64,000 nucleotides of DNA, taken from Helianthus annuus (taxonomy: Eukaryota > Streptophyta > Magnoliopsida > Asterales > Asteraceae). Where the stretch lies: assembly GCF_002127325.2 (NCBI RefSeq), contig NC_035441.2:153107122-153171121 (forward strand). The letters are read 5' to 3'. Positions 1 to 11,731 of the stretch are shown here, in pieces. The number at the start of each line of letters is the position of its first letter. Within the stretch, counting starts at the first letter, position 1. The notes beneath the pieces are model-generated. The model did no database searches. It worked only from the letters and a program-made list of their open reading frames with translations, and had not been told where the DNA came from. The position numbers and the translations under genes were made by a program.

Positions 1-529
1 CCGAATAACTATTGTTCAGAGATACTCAATGTTTCAAAACTATAGTTTGATCTGAACTATATTCAATCCGAAGTATAGTTGATCCAAACTATACAAGGTC
101 CGATGTATAGTTGATCAGAACTTATTTTGATCTGTGGTACTTCATTTGATCAGATCTACTAGTCCAAACTACCACTTGATCTGTATTACTTGTGGTTCCG
201 AGAAACCTTATCCAGATTACATCATACTTCTGGATTAGATCATACTTCCGAATTACCCACATGAGGAAGTGGATCACCCCTCTCAGGAAAATCCTAATGA
301 GTTGATTACGGTGGTGGCTTTAACTATTCTTGAATAACCCACTAGTTTCAAGAAGACAGTAGGAACATAGCTTAGACCACCCTGCAAGCAACATTAAGAG
401 AGCTACTCCATGCTGCTAAATTACTGGATAACCAGACTGCTGTAAGTCCCCAGTACCAAGAACAAGCAACACCAGGAAGTATTTCTGGTACTGAAAAGCC
501 ACAAATACCTACTGATACAACCACCACAG

Positions 530-925
530 GTGGGGGGAGAAGATGAGACCATTAATTTGGATGACTCCCAAAACCCGAAGTTTAATGAATTGATAAAACT
601 ACTCAGTGCTGGAGTCCTCAAACTCAAGGAGTTGGTCACTAAGATGCCCCAAGCTAAAGTCCAGCTTAAACCTGAATACACCCGAAAGCTAGCCTCCTCA
701 CAAAGGGAGCTCACCCAAATACCGAGCTTACTCATAAATCAACCCCCAGCCAAACAAAGCCAAACTACAGTTGAGGTTTTAGCCACCTCATCATTGCCAA
801 AAGGGGATCCAAAAAATGCCTTTAAGGATATCCTAGAACCATTATTTAAGGATTACCTAACCGCCTTTGATGCTAAAGTCTTTGGTTCTTCTGCCTCAGA
901 GACCTGGTTAAACCATTTCATGTAG
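530..925 (+). pseudogene. retroelement-related ORF fragment
   Basis: An open frame of 131 codons, hydrophilic and lysine-rich with a leucine-rich helical segment near residues 20-45. It runs without an intact partner into frame-shifted sequence downstream. It reads in the same direction as the other fragments and the 3' LTR. I do not recognise a domain. It is most likely part of a retrotransposon-encoded, gag-like or accessory protein; a chance ORF is possible. Confidence 0.35.
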
Positions 926-1662
926 AGGCAGGAAACTGTTGATGCCAAAAAGGAGGAGAAAAAAAGATTGACATTATTGAGGCAGGGCCAAGGCTATGAT
1001 AGAGAAACAAAAAGGGGTTGATGAAGGAAATGTGGTTCTTGTAGAGATGATCAAGAAGTTTAAACAAGATTAGAGGGGTTTAAGTGCTGCCTTAGTCAAA
1101 AGTCAAATTGGAAAACCAAGAGCAGAGGAAAGAGCCGCAAGGCAAGACCCCATAATTTCAAGAACTACAAAGATTGACATGAGGTTAATGTTATTGAAAA
1201 GTTGGAAGCCAAAAGAAGACAATCTCAACAAGTTTAACCAAAAATTGACAAAGAACAAACAACTAGTCCCAAAAGATAAACAGCTGGTTCAGGTTAAACA
1301 GTTGGAGTGCAGAGTCAAATAGCTGGACTAGGCAAAACTACTGCTTCTCAACACCTTCTACTCCACCAACAACCACTGTCTGGGGCTAAACCAGCTGTTG
1401 TAAAAACTACTAGTAAATTATGTGGCAAAAAGCTAGCAGCTTCATTAAAACCAGTAGTTTCCAACAAACTAGTAGTTCCTCAAGGAATAACTGGCCAACC
1501 CACAAAGAAAAGAAAGATCGTATTGCCAGAAGATCCAAACAAGCAACAACAGAGCTTGTGACAACAACTGTTTTCACAAAGCCATTTGCTGAAGAGCTTC
1601 CTCCTTCCTCAAGATTCATCGCTTCACTTCAATAACTACCACTTCTAAAGATTGATGAGAAG

Positions 1663-2474
1663 TTGAATTATGAAGAAAACACCAAGAATATGGAAGAGGA
1701 AGTTGTTAAAGAATTTCTCGAGAATCAGGGCAGAATGACATATAGAAAAGCTCAGTACATTATTGATAGGAGGATGAGGGAGATCAGGAATTATGAGCAA
1801 AACATGTTTCAAAAATCACAAGAGCTCTCCAATATTCCCCCACTCAAACAACAATCAGTGGCCAATGCTTCAAAGCAAGAAAGCATTGAATGGCTAAAAA
1901 AGAATGCTCCATATCTTGTAAAGAATTTTTATATATTCTAGAATTGGGACGCACAAAACTTGTTGGGAGAAGTGGCTAGAATGCAGAAAATGCTTGCAGA
2001 CCCAAATATGGAGATCACTCCATTAAATTGGAAGCTTGGCGGTAAAAGAAAGCCAGTGCCAGAAGACACTGCGAAGATCTTTAAGATGAAACAAGAGCTA
2101 ATACAAGTTGAATGGGATGCTAAGAGTTCAATAACATGGTGGAAGGACACAACTGAGTCAAAGGAGTTCATGGATTATCCGGATGCCAGAAGAAAAAATG
2201 CAGAAGAATTCCCACCATGACCAAACTAGGAGAACACGGAGATCTACCTTTCTGAGAAAAAAATGAGTCTGCTGCTGTTCCTTTCAAGCCCTTGGAAATC
2301 TTCTATTATAATCCAAACATCATGGAGAATTACACAAAAAGTTTAAAAGCAAAACATGGTTATGCTAATTGGATTGTGGATCTTGATGAAGAAGAGAAGA
2401 CACTACTTATAAGTTGCATACCAGACACAACACATGTGTTCAAAATTGCTGAAGAACAAGGAGCTGGCACTTAA
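1663..2474 (+). pseudogene. broken retroelement ORF (three frame-shifted pieces)
   Basis: Three successive plus-strand pieces (1663-1941, 1960-2220, 2292-2474) read as charged, helical protein. The first starts with an acidic segment and contains IEWLKKNAPYLVKN. The second carries tryptophan-rich SSITWWKDTTES. The third contains NYTKSLKAKHGYANWIVDLD and ends about 1 kb before the 3' LTR. Their order and common strand suggest one decayed protein near the 3' end of the element. No recognised catalytic motif is visible. Confidence 0.35.
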
Positions 2475-2807
2475 ACAGTAGCTTTGGAAGGTTCTCCAAA
2501 GAATGATCTTTAATCCCACACCTCATAGAAGAAAAGAGTGCCTGTCTTTTTTCATAGGTCCAAATGGTAGCAACCTCTAATCTTCCCTAACCCAGAGAAT
2601 TAGAGACAAGAAACTACTTACAAATTAAAAGATGTGAAGACAGATAACCTTTCTCTGTAAGTCAAAGATGGTTGATTATAATAAAGATAAAGGAATAGTC
2701 TAGAGCTTCAACATCAACAAATCTTTACTAAAGGACTCTTCAACAAAAAAATAAAAGAGTAAAATATAGGCAAAAGATAAGTGTGTTTTGGCATCAGTAG
2801 ATCTAGG

Positions 2808-3453
2808 TAGGGGTGTGCAAAAAACCGAATTAACCGAACCATAACCAAATTAACCGACAAAACCGAACCGAAAAAACCGAACCAAATAAAAAACCGGTGG
2901 GTCGGTTAATGGTTTTTTTGAAAACCGAAAGTAGCGGGTCGGTTATGGTTATCATTTTTTCCATACCCACCATAACCGAACCGAACCGACATGTAATAAA
3001 GCTTAGTAGGATTTAGGACTTTTCACCATATTTTTAATATTTTATTTTTTTGACTCAAGATTTTTAGTACTTATGGGTTTTTCATATCATTTTGTGGTTT
3101 TGGTTGAATGTTTATTTGCATTTATGGAATGTATAATATCACTTTATTTGGATATTCGATAATAATTGGTATTAATATTATAGATTATATGTTTTTTTAA
3201 ATACTATGTAATATACTAATATATACAAATATGCAATAACAATTTATTTCATGTTAAAAAAAATTAAGCTATTTTTAGCTAAGCTAAATACACGGTTAAC
3301 CACCCATAACCGACCCGCTATAACCATCAAAACCGAATAACCATAACCACCATAACCGATCGGTTATGGTTATGGTTATCCAATAACCGACATTGTGGTT
3401 ATGGTTATGGTTTTTGGTCAAAACCGACCCAAACCGACCCATGCACACCCCTA
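2808..3453. mobile_element. hAT-type MITE, TSD GATCTAGG
   Basis: The termini TAGGGGTGTGCA and TGCACACCCCTA are perfect inverted repeats. They are flanked by an identical 8-bp duplication GATCTAGG at 2800-2807 and 3454-3461, the size typical of hAT transposition. Subterminal regions are packed with AACCGAACC / GGTTATGGTT words on both sides, and the centre is AT-rich. No coding capacity. It landed directly beside the polypurine tract of the surrounding LTR element. Confidence 0.85.
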
Positions 3454-3460
3454 GATCTAG

Positions 3461-3468
3461 GGGGAGAT
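3461..3468 (+). promoter_or_regulatory. polypurine tract of the first LTR element
   Basis: A purine run GGGGGAGA followed by T sits immediately before TGTCGGG, which I take as the first bases of the 3' LTR. The copia-type PPT arrangement supports plus-strand orientation for the element. Confidence 0.55.
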
Positions 3469-4240
3469 TGTCGGGTTATATAAGATTTGCTAGTGATGAA
3501 AGCCAAAAACCCAAAAGATCCACCTTTCCTGAATAAGTTAAATGCAATCTACAAGTCCAACAGTTTTCTCCCCTTGAAAGCTTCTCAAAATAGTTGCCCC
3601 AACTACTACTGCATTAAACTATTAACCTTCAAAGATCAGTGACTAGAAGAACATGTGCTGATGATCAAAGTCTTAGTCAACACGTCAACAATCAGAGTCA
3701 ATCAAAGTCAAAGGTTGAAGACTAGAAGACCAAGTCAAAGATAGAAGTTTTGGATTTCCTCCTAACCAGTAATTCTGAGAAATTCAGTTATTCTCACTAA
3801 ATTACAAAAGAAGCAGTAGTTTAATGTAATAATGTAACTATCCAACAGTTTCACAACTACTGACAATTACACAATTTAATGAAGTTGTTAAGGGTCGCTT
3901 TCAAGATGACGTCAACAGCAGTTCACACCTCCTATATATAGTTTTGAAAGTGTGTTCACATGGTGATGGGGGGTACTGTGTGTTCACTTGGTGGTTATAT
4001 TATATCATTTGAATTCGAGATGAATCATTTGCAATCATTCCCAAATCAAACTGTGATAGTTTGATGTGTTTGTTTATTACTCCTTAATTGAATTTTCAAC
4101 TTGATTAACTGTTTTATAAGAAAAACACACACTATACACACACACACACACTCAGATCCGATAGGCGTGCTTGTACATTTTCTTCCACTGTACTCTGTTT
4201 TTCTCCCAGTTTTGCTTCCTTTGTGTTCTTGGGTTAGTTT
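3469..4240 (+). repeat. probable 3' LTR (right end unresolved)
   Basis: Begins TGTCGGGTTATATAAG directly after the polypurine tract. It contains a TATA-like CCTATATATAG near 3930 and a CA-dinucleotide run near 4130-4150, followed by a pyrimidine-rich segment, an order common in LTR promoter/R regions. No second LTR is in the window, so the 3' boundary near 4.2 kb is an estimate. Confidence 0.5.
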
Positions 4241-5807
4241 TGTCCTAAAAATGCAATATAAACCAACTTAAGCCTATTTTGAATATTTCTTTGACATACA
4301 TAACAATAAATGGTTATAATTTGATATAAAGACGTGTGTATTTTGGCTCATGTCAGTTAAAAGTTACAAACCCAAGTATTGTAGTTTAGGCACACATCAC
4401 CTAAATAATACAACATGTTCAAATACTTAACAAAATATGTCACTTATACTAAAGGCTTCGATAAGTACATTCCGCACGAAGACGGTAAATACTAGGCAAA
4501 CCCACAAAAGTTATCGTCATAATGCAGGCTACATCTTTCCCAAAAGTCGTGAGATAGTGCTGACTTACTTGAAACACTTGGTTAAAAATGTCAACATATT
4601 GTTTGTGAATTCACAAGTTTGAATGACACTAATGAAACTTTAAATCATTTGACAAAAACTGGTATATATAGTCTAATGAATATTGCAATCATCAAATCAT
4701 TGTGTTGCAAAACGATGACGTATGTGATGACATAAGTCTGTAACCAAGCCAGGACAAAGTTGCCTTGCTACGCCTCCACTCAAGGTGACGCAAAACTAGA
4801 TAGGACACATTTGCACTCCCAAGGGTCACAGAGGACCAGGAGCGGGGTTTGTCAAACCTAACAGATCTCTTCGACTATTCCGCTATCAATGAAGACTAAT
4901 GTTTACAAAATAAATAAAACCATGAGGACTTCCCAAGCTCAATGAATCAAATTATGCACACCTAATAGTTTGATGAATTCTATTCCCCAACTACCATACC
5001 TCGTAACCAAGTATGTATCTCCCCCAAGTATTTAGAAGCAAATATATATAAAAGAGGGGCCCTAAAACGCACCTAAGTGTATTCGTGCACGGCTAGCAGA
5101 TAATAGTATGTCCGAAAAAGAAAAAATCCCGACCTACAAGTGCCCTAAACGAATAAGACACTAAGGTCTAAATGTGTGTCTACACCACAAGTCTTTCACC
5201 TTGTTATGAGAAGAGTTTGTATGTTACCACAGATTGGTGGTGATTATCCGAATGATTACACACACTTATATGAATGATTACACACACTTATATGTACACA
5301 TATATAAATAATTACTGGGACCCCGTCCCTTGTATGATCTCGTATCGGAGCACGAATGAACCCGCTTAATAAATACATATTTATATAAAAAATATGATAT
5401 TTATCATGTGGAACGACGTTCCACAAAGTATGTAGGTCGAACACGACCAAAATATATATTTATTCTCAAAATAAATATGTAAATCCCATGTATGACTAAT
5501 TATCGAAAATAATATCTTTAATATTACTTATGTATATTTACCAAAAACCCATTAGTTGACACGAACGTTTTTATCACCATGTTATATACATATACTTACA
5601 TATATAAACACATGTTTACATACAATGAGCACTTAGCAATCGATATTCGTTCACGTGTATATATATATACATGTATGTATATATACTACAAACATATCAC
5701 TTGCTACATAAACACGTTTCATACATATTCCACATGTATATATCCGCATGTATATATTTATAATATGTATATATCCGCACGTATATTGGCTAAGTGTTTG
5801 AGTGTTG

Positions 5808-5810
<3 letters not shown>
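4241..5810. other. AT-rich intergenic stretch, no gene seen
   Basis: No supported coding region. It contains a short local duplication of ATGATTACACACACTTATAT near 5248-5295 and many TATATAC/CATGTATATAT words leading into the (TA)n tract. Short open frames here are compositional. Confidence 0.6.

Positions 5811-5876
<66 letters not shown>
5811..5876. repeat. (TA)n microsatellite
   Basis: About 66 bases of near-pure TA with one CA interruption, directly abutting the left inverted repeat of the element that starts at 5877. The matching right flank of that element (from about 7884) is also TA-rich. Confidence 0.9.
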
Positions 5877-6182
5877 CGCTAAAATGAAAACCACCCTCAG
5901 TTGTAAGAAGCGAGAGAACCACTTTTCAACCATTAGATCTTCAAAATGGATGGATGAGATAAAAAGTAATTAAAACTAATATTAAATACTTTTTTTTTCT
6001 TATTATGTCTCTAATATCTTAATCCAAAATGTTAGTATAGTAAATTTACTCATTTTTGTCTTTATTGTTTTTATATTACTTTTTTTGTATTATTATATTA
6101 CTTGTTTTTTTTAAACATAATTTTTTATTAAAAACCATTTTAGATCCAGATTTTTAAACCAAAACAATTTTATTTTTACGTG

Positions 6183-6418
6183 AAAAATTTTACGTTTTAC
6201 GTTAAAAAGTTTACGTTTTACGTTAAAAAGTTTACGTTTTACGTTTTATGTTAAAAATTTTACGTTCTACGTTTTACGTTAGAAAGTTTACGTTTTACGT
6301 TAAAAATTTTACGTTTTACGTTAAAAAGTTTATGTTGTACGTTAAAAAATTTACGTTTTACGTTAAAAACTTTACGTTTTACGTTAAAAAATTTACGTTT
6401 TATGTTAAAAAGTTTACA
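6183..6418. repeat. 21-bp tandem minisatellite, about 11 copies
   Basis: Tandem copies of a unit close to TTTACGTTTTACGTTAAAAAG, each with two ACGT cores. Copies differ by point changes (for example TATGTT for TACGTT). The repeat keeps an artificial FTFYVKK-like open frame. Confidence 0.85.
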
Positions 6419-6672
6419 ATTTTAACTTTTTTTTTTTTTTACAAAAACTTTTTTACACAAAACGAACGCTCCCAGAAATCGTAACTCGGTAGGTGTCTCA
6501 GATAGATTGTTATCATTATCGACTGGGAAAAAATATAAAAAACCAACAACAAAAATCAAAACAGTGTGTGGATTCTTGAAAAAGACGGGGTTTGTCTCAG
6601 ATTTTCCGATAATCAAAGGCTATAAAGTGGGGTTGCAGGTTCAAAAATCTACCATCCACCAACCTTGGCGCG

Positions 6673-6673
<1 letters not shown>

Positions 6674-6709
<36 letters not shown>
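6674..6709. repeat. (ATC)n microsatellite
   Basis: Twelve consecutive ATC units, read as polyhistidine or polyisoleucine in spurious frames, inside the 5877-7883 element. Confidence 0.9.
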
Positions 6710-6711
<2 letters not shown>

Positions 6712-7326
6712 TATACGTTTTTTTTTTTTTTGCATCATCACCGCCCAAATCCAACAGATCAAAACCCATATAGTTCACTGTTCAAATCTACCAAAAAAGA
6801 CACCCAAAATCTTCCAAATCCATACCAAACATAAAAAGTCATACAAAAATCAAGAAACCCCCATTTTTTACAACAGATCAAACCCACATAGTTCACTGTT
6901 CAATCTTCCAAAAAGACACCCAAAATCCTTCGAATCCATACCTTCATTTAACCAACAAAAAAAAACCATCAATTTATACAAAATTCAAGATTCTCAGCAA
7001 GAAACTCAAAACAATTGTTTCCAGATTCAAACATTCAAAAGCACCAGCAAACCGTTACCAACAAACGCAACAACATCATCAGCCGTAAAATAACAGGCGA
7101 GGGTTTATACCACACCCACCCCCCTATGCGACATCGTCGTCCAAGGGTTCAGCCACCGCCCCTCACACAGCCACCGCCTCCAACACCAGCACCGCCACAC
7201 ACCGTTGGGCCACCCCTACCACCAGAAACCCCCCCCCCCAGAAAAACCCTAAAGAAAACCCCGCTACACCGCCTTTCTTTCTTCTCGATCTGGTATACAG
7301 AAACACCACCGCACCGCCTTTCTCTA

Positions 7327-7509
7327 TCCTCCGGTGCCATATTAGCTTGAACTACAGCCATGGAGAAATCTCCATTATAATGATGTCCTGTATCCTTGTA
7401 CCATAAGAGACCATCTTGACGACCACCGGAATCAGAACCGTTGTGAATATGTCTGTCGGAACGTGGCCGGAAAACAAGCCCACAAAAAGTTCATGAACCC
7501 AGATTTCAT
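7327..7509 (-). pseudogene. captured N-terminal fragment of a PP2C phosphatase
   Basis: On the minus strand the frame reads [20 protein letters not shown] then [12 protein letters not shown]. This matches the conserved N-terminus of plant clade-D protein phosphatase 2C enzymes, in which a DGLLWYKD segment is followed by [12 protein letters not shown]. Upstream, from an ATG at 7509, MNFLWACF resembles the same proteins' start but is one base out of frame with the rest (an extra T near 7470). After the QAN segment the sequence diverges into unrelated GC-rich DNA at about 7330. Only the first exon region is present and the catalytic metal-binding motifs are absent. It lies inside a TIR element, so it is a captured fragment, not a gene. 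Confidence 0.75.
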
Positions 7510-7883
7510 ACCTCATCTCATCAAGACCCCTTTTCTATGTATAAACAGAAAATCAGAGGAGGGAAGGGCGGAGAAACGAGGGGTCATCGGTCTTGTCTCC
7601 GGAGAAGGAGGTGGCCGCAGGAGAAGGAGGGGGTCGCCGGAGTAAAATGCATAGACAGAGAGATGGGGGTGAATGAATTTAAGAGAGATGAGGGTTTATA
7701 ATTTAAGAGAGAGAAAGATGAGAGATGTTTAAAAAGCTCTGGTTACTTTAAATGAAGAGAGAGGGACAGATATTACATTTGGGGTAAATGACCAAACTAC
7801 CCTTAATGGTGGCAAAATCTAATTGGTGGAGAGTGGTTCTCACGGTTCTCACAACTGGGGATAGTTTTCATTTTAGCGGCCCC

Positions 7884-7897
7884 TTATATGTATATGC

Positions 7898-7932
<35 letters not shown>
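7884..7932. repeat. (TA)n microsatellite, right flank of the TIR element
   Basis: TATATGTATATGCATATATA followed by more TA repeats directly after the right end of the 5877-7883 element. Confidence 0.8.
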
Positions 7933-8403
7933 ACCAATTTTCATCCTCAAATCCCCGGCTAGTAAATTATTCCCCTAAATGACTTCGTAACCGTTTTCAA
8001 GAAAATATATTCCAAAGATATCTTTTGATTATGACTCGTAAATATATAGATTTTTTTCTTTCCGAAATACGTACACATAAAAATACATATAATTTCCCAT
8101 GAACATCAAGACTTGGCCGTTTTATTATAACACCCGATTTTCACAAATGTGACAGATTTTATACTAAAATACCCATGCGTTTTGGAAACCCCCTTTTACA
8201 TAAAACGAAATTTTATGAAAAAAACCCTTGATGATCCTACATGATTATCAAATAACGATTTTTCCAAATTTAGAGACTATCATGTTAGATTACCTTCCGT
8301 AACATACAAAATCACCGTTTCACATATATTAAGCCACATAACACAAATTATGTACTTAACATGTAAAATCAAGTGTTAATATACACTTTACCATTTTAAA
8401 AAC
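7933..8403. other. intergenic, no gene seen
   Basis: AT-rich. ATAACACCCGATTTTCACA near 8128 resembles the start of some Ty3/gypsy LTRs, but I cannot find a matching end, so no element is called. The 5-bp word AAAAC at 8399-8403 is the left target duplication of the solo LTR. Confidence 0.5.
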
Positions 8404-9295
8404 TGATGCGTGTCGAGTGTATTATGTTTTTATTAATATTTTAAGCCCATTTTACACATTAGTCAAGTTTTAAATTTATAAAACACGATATTCTACTAAC
8501 ACTAAACACACACATGGGTAAGTGCACCCATCGTGAGCGTAGTATAGTGTTGGTAAGATACCGAGGTCGTCCAAGGACACAAGAGCTTTTAGTACCTGTT
8601 TATCCTCAACGTCTAATCAAACTAAAATTTTTTAGAAAAGGATTTTGAACATGAAAAATAAAAACTAAAAATGCTGAAATAAAAATAAAAATAAAACAGA
8701 TAGACAAGATGAATCACTTGGATCTGACTCGCCTTTAATGTATCCTTTGATGATTTCCGCACTTTTGCACTTTTTAAGAGATTATCTTAGAAATAGTAGT
8801 TGGCCCCTCTTTTGAAGATGACGTTACCCTCAACCTAGTGGTTTGAGTCAGCAAGGATACAATCCCAAAGGGTCGGAATATTGAAAGATAATTAATTAAG
8901 TTATTAATGCGAAAAGTGGTAGGCCCCTCTATTGAAGGTGACGTTACCCTCGGCTAAGTGGTTGGAGTCAGGAGAGATACAATCCCAAGTAGCCGGTTTA
9001 ATGTATTAATAGTAGTTTACATATGAGGGGATCAAGCCATTCGCACCCCCGCCATCCAATACCAATGGGTATTGAAGGAGGTCCTAGTAAGCTTGACCCA
9101 AGTCATTGCAGGATCTATACACTGAACAAGGAAAGAACCTTACTAAACCATTCCCTTAACCCCCGACTAGGTAGCCAATTGGTCCTGAAAATACAAAAGA
9201 AAGACAAAAACACACTTTTTCCAACATTGGTAATAAAAAAAGTTAGTTTTATGCATTATTTAATGTAATTTATATGTTGCATTTTACACACATCA
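8404..9295 (-). repeat. solo LTR of the Athila/Tat-like family, TSD AAAAC
   Basis: On the minus strand this reads from TGATG near 9295 to CGCATCA at 8404. It aligns over both ends with the LTRs at 44567-46310 and 50004-51751, sharing the segments around GGCTACCTGGTCGGGGGTTA and GAGGGTAACGTCGCCTTCAA in diverged form. The same 5-bp word AAAAC flanks it (8399-8403 and 9296-9300), showing a real insertion reduced to one LTR by recombination. It is about 850 bp shorter than the other LTRs because the middle block corresponding to roughly 44680-45530 is absent. Confidence 0.88.
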
Positions 9296-9300
9296 AAAAC

Positions 9301-11496
9301 ACTATTATGCCAAATCTCACCATTATGCATAATATACACTTTACTATAAAATCCATCATTTTATCATGTTGAGGTATTTTATCACCAAAAATACACTTAA
9401 CGTACTAAATGATTGATAAACCCACTTCTAACACCTTCTAAACCCTAATATCCAAGAGTTACCATTATCACATGTTAACTTATAGTTTTAACATATCAAC
9501 CTCCATCAACATTATCAAACATCATCATCAAGCCTCATGAACACATACCTTTTCTTAAACTATATTTGCAGTACAAACTCTTCATATGAACATTTTCATC
9601 CTTAACAAGAATCATCATGCTTTACATAAACATACAAGTATATATGACTTCAAAAATCAAGCAACAAAATCATAAAAAAAAAAAAAAACGCTACACACCC
9701 TCATGGATACACACATAGACTTTTCGAAAATCCCATTTTTACCAAGTGTTTACTTGTTAGATCATCCACTTTCATAAAATCCCATTTGGTTGAACCTTCT
9801 TGTGCAAGTGAACATAACATAAGTTGTGCAAGTGAACATAACATAAGAATGTAAATAACAACAAAATGCAAGGATTATACCACAAGATGAAACACTTCAA
9901 AAGGGGTAGATTAAAGGGTAGTAAGTTAAGGTGTGGCTCTAAGACTCCTCCTAAACTTCTAACACCTTAACTTATGGAAATTTCAAGCGTGATTTTAGTG
10001 TGTTTAAGTTTGGTATTTTCAAGGGTTGTGGGATGGTGTTTAGGCTGTAGGTATGAGAGGAGAGAAAGAGTATTGTGTGTTGTTTGTAAGAGGTGGAATG
10101 ATAAGTTTTGTCTTGTGTTCCTTGTGTTCTTATAATAATCTAACTACACACCATGATCCCAAAGTCAAGCAACCCCTTACTAGATTTTCAAACACTAAAC
10201 CAAAGAGAATGGTGGTATGGAGCCCTCCTTGTGGTCGTAGGTAGGAGAGGGGATGGGTGGGATTGGGTTGGTTTGATTTTGTTGAAAAATTAGATTACTT
10301 CCATGATGAGATTTCAAGATATTTAGGTACTTAGTGTAATTAGGACACTTATAAACCTAACCTTGTGCTAGTTCACTAGTTACCCTTGGCTAGTTCTTAA
10401 GACAATGCTTAAGAACATTTACGAAATAAAAACGGGATTTATTAATTAGATATCCATATTACATCTCTTATCCCCCTAAACACCAAATACTAATCAACTT
10501 CACATATTAATCACGTTAAAATGAACTAAAAATAATACTTGTGTGATCCACCGAATAATTACATTTACTTATCTAAAATAAGTTTTTATCTATTATTCAC
10601 ATTGAACACATAATAATATCATCGATTTAATATTCCAGACATATGGGAACAATTTTGACGCAAAAACGTCTACCGATAATCACCAACGCTCGTTATAAAA
10701 GTTTTATCGTAACGCGAAAAGGCGATACCAATAATACCAAATGCAGTAAACCATGCATTTCCCTGGACCTTGTTAGACTTTACGGACTCAATTAACATAT
10801 AATTATGTCTAAATGCACGTAATTAATTAAATAAATAGTGATTAGATCATACGGATTTACCTTTAATTTTACCGGTTGTCATATTTAGTGTTTAAAAAAT
10901 AAACTAGTAGAGACGGTGGTGTTGATCTTTGGAAAAATGATGAGGTTAATATTTTAAAAGCGGTTCTAGACATGTTTGTTGTTGTCGACTTATCTTTATG
11001 CTTGTAGAAAATACGGTGTTTGTCCGATACTCTATTTTTTTAGATGGAAAACTCACTTTGTCTTCCTGAAATAAAGGCTCTATGGATATTACGAAATACT
11101 AGTATATAAATAGATTGTTGGTTTATTTAAGTAAACCAACTAACACCGTTCACTTGACACGTAGACATCATCGTGTCAAAGGGTTAATTATATGATTGTG
11201 TCGACCCATTTCAATTTACAGATGGTAACTGTGTAACGCACCAACGTCTATTAACTTGAGACTCATTGATAGTCATAAGGATAGGTCATGAATTTTTAGA
11301 TTGTATTCACAGTTGGGATAAAGAATGCTATGACCATATTGGTTGATAATGCATTTAGTGATGATAAATGATTGATTATTTGATGATGAAAAGTTGTCTG
11401 ATTTGTATGAAAGTTGGAAACATTTTCATCTTAGGTGTACGTATGAAAGATACTTTTAACCTAATAAACTGATGCAATTATTAGCGCTGCTACATG
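9301..11496. other. intergenic / unclassified repeat, no gene seen
   Basis: AT-rich, with a 24-bp local duplication of TTGTGCAAGTGAACATAACA near 9799-9850. No supported ORF. The stretch 9960-10300 is slightly richer in GC and could be part of an LTR, but no boundary pair was found. Confidence 0.5.
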
Positions 11497-11504
11497 ATTT
11501 GATA

Positions 11505-11723
11505 AGCTCGGTACCAACCGGTATCGAAAATACCGTTACCGAAAATCCTCAAAAGTGGGTACCGGTACCGAATATACCTGGTACGGTACGGTTCGGTGCC
11601 GGTCGGTACTGATACGGTACCGGTATTTGAGGGTAAAAACTGTTGAATACCGGTGCCGAACCGAAACCAAGAATGTCAAAAGTCGATACGGATTTGGTAC
11701 CGAAAATATACTCGGTTTGATAA
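11505..11723. mobile_element. short GGTACC-rich element, TSD ATTTGATA
   Basis: A 219-bp block dense in GGTACCG / CGGTACC words. It is flanked by identical 8-bp ATTTGATA at 11497-11504 and 11724-11731, consistent with hAT-type insertion. The inverted repeats are weak (left AGCTCGGTACC). Related blocks lie at 28480-28690 and 28905-29150. Confidence 0.55.
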
Positions 11724-11731
11724 ATTTGATA

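Larger units (their letters stand above)
1..2798 (+). mobile_element. decayed internal region of an LTR retrotransposon
   Basis: The stretch upstream of a polypurine tract and 3' LTR (from 3469) holds several short plus-strand reading frames, lysine- and glutamine-rich, broken by stops and frameshifts. I see no protease, reverse transcriptase or integrase motif. The first 200 bases carry loose repeats of a TATAGTTGATC-like word. The 5' LTR lies outside the window, so the family is uncertain; the PPT and LTR start (GGGGGAGAT then TG) are copia-like. It may be a large non-autonomous derivative or the non-pol tail of a longer element. Confidence 0.5.
5877..7883. mobile_element. TIR element bounded by (TA)n, carrying a PP2C fragment
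   Basis: The left end 5877-5923 and right end 7832-7878 are 47-bp imperfect inverted repeats (left CGCTAAAATGAAAACCACC, right ending in TTTTCATTTTAGCG) lying in TA microsatellite on both sides. The interior holds a 21-bp minisatellite, an (ATC)n run, a duplicated segment of about 70 bp (near 6763 and 6872), and a GC-rich part derived from a host gene. No transposase. The (TA)n-flanked arrangement recalls rice Micron, described as microsatellite-targeting; assignment to that family is inference. Confidence 0.75.

Noticed and set aside
5579..5887. Open frame with long Ile-Tyr repeats, and similar ones at 7788, 14174, 15089, 30067 and 61132
   Set aside because: They are translations of (TA)n microsatellites with no other protein content.
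6183..6418. CRISPR-like repeat array
   Set aside because: Units are directly adjacent with no unique spacers, and the window is eukaryotic.
6665..7093. ORF with a polyhistidine run
   Set aside because: It arises from the (ATC)n microsatellite; the remainder is low-complexity and lies inside a TIR element.
9023..9268. 81-codon ORF, similar to one at 45491-45685
   Set aside because: Both lie in LTR sequence and are homologous because the LTRs are, not because they encode protein.
8128..10950. A second gypsy LTR around the solo LTR
   Set aside because: The start-like ATAACACCCG word is present but no matching end, PBS or TSD could be found.
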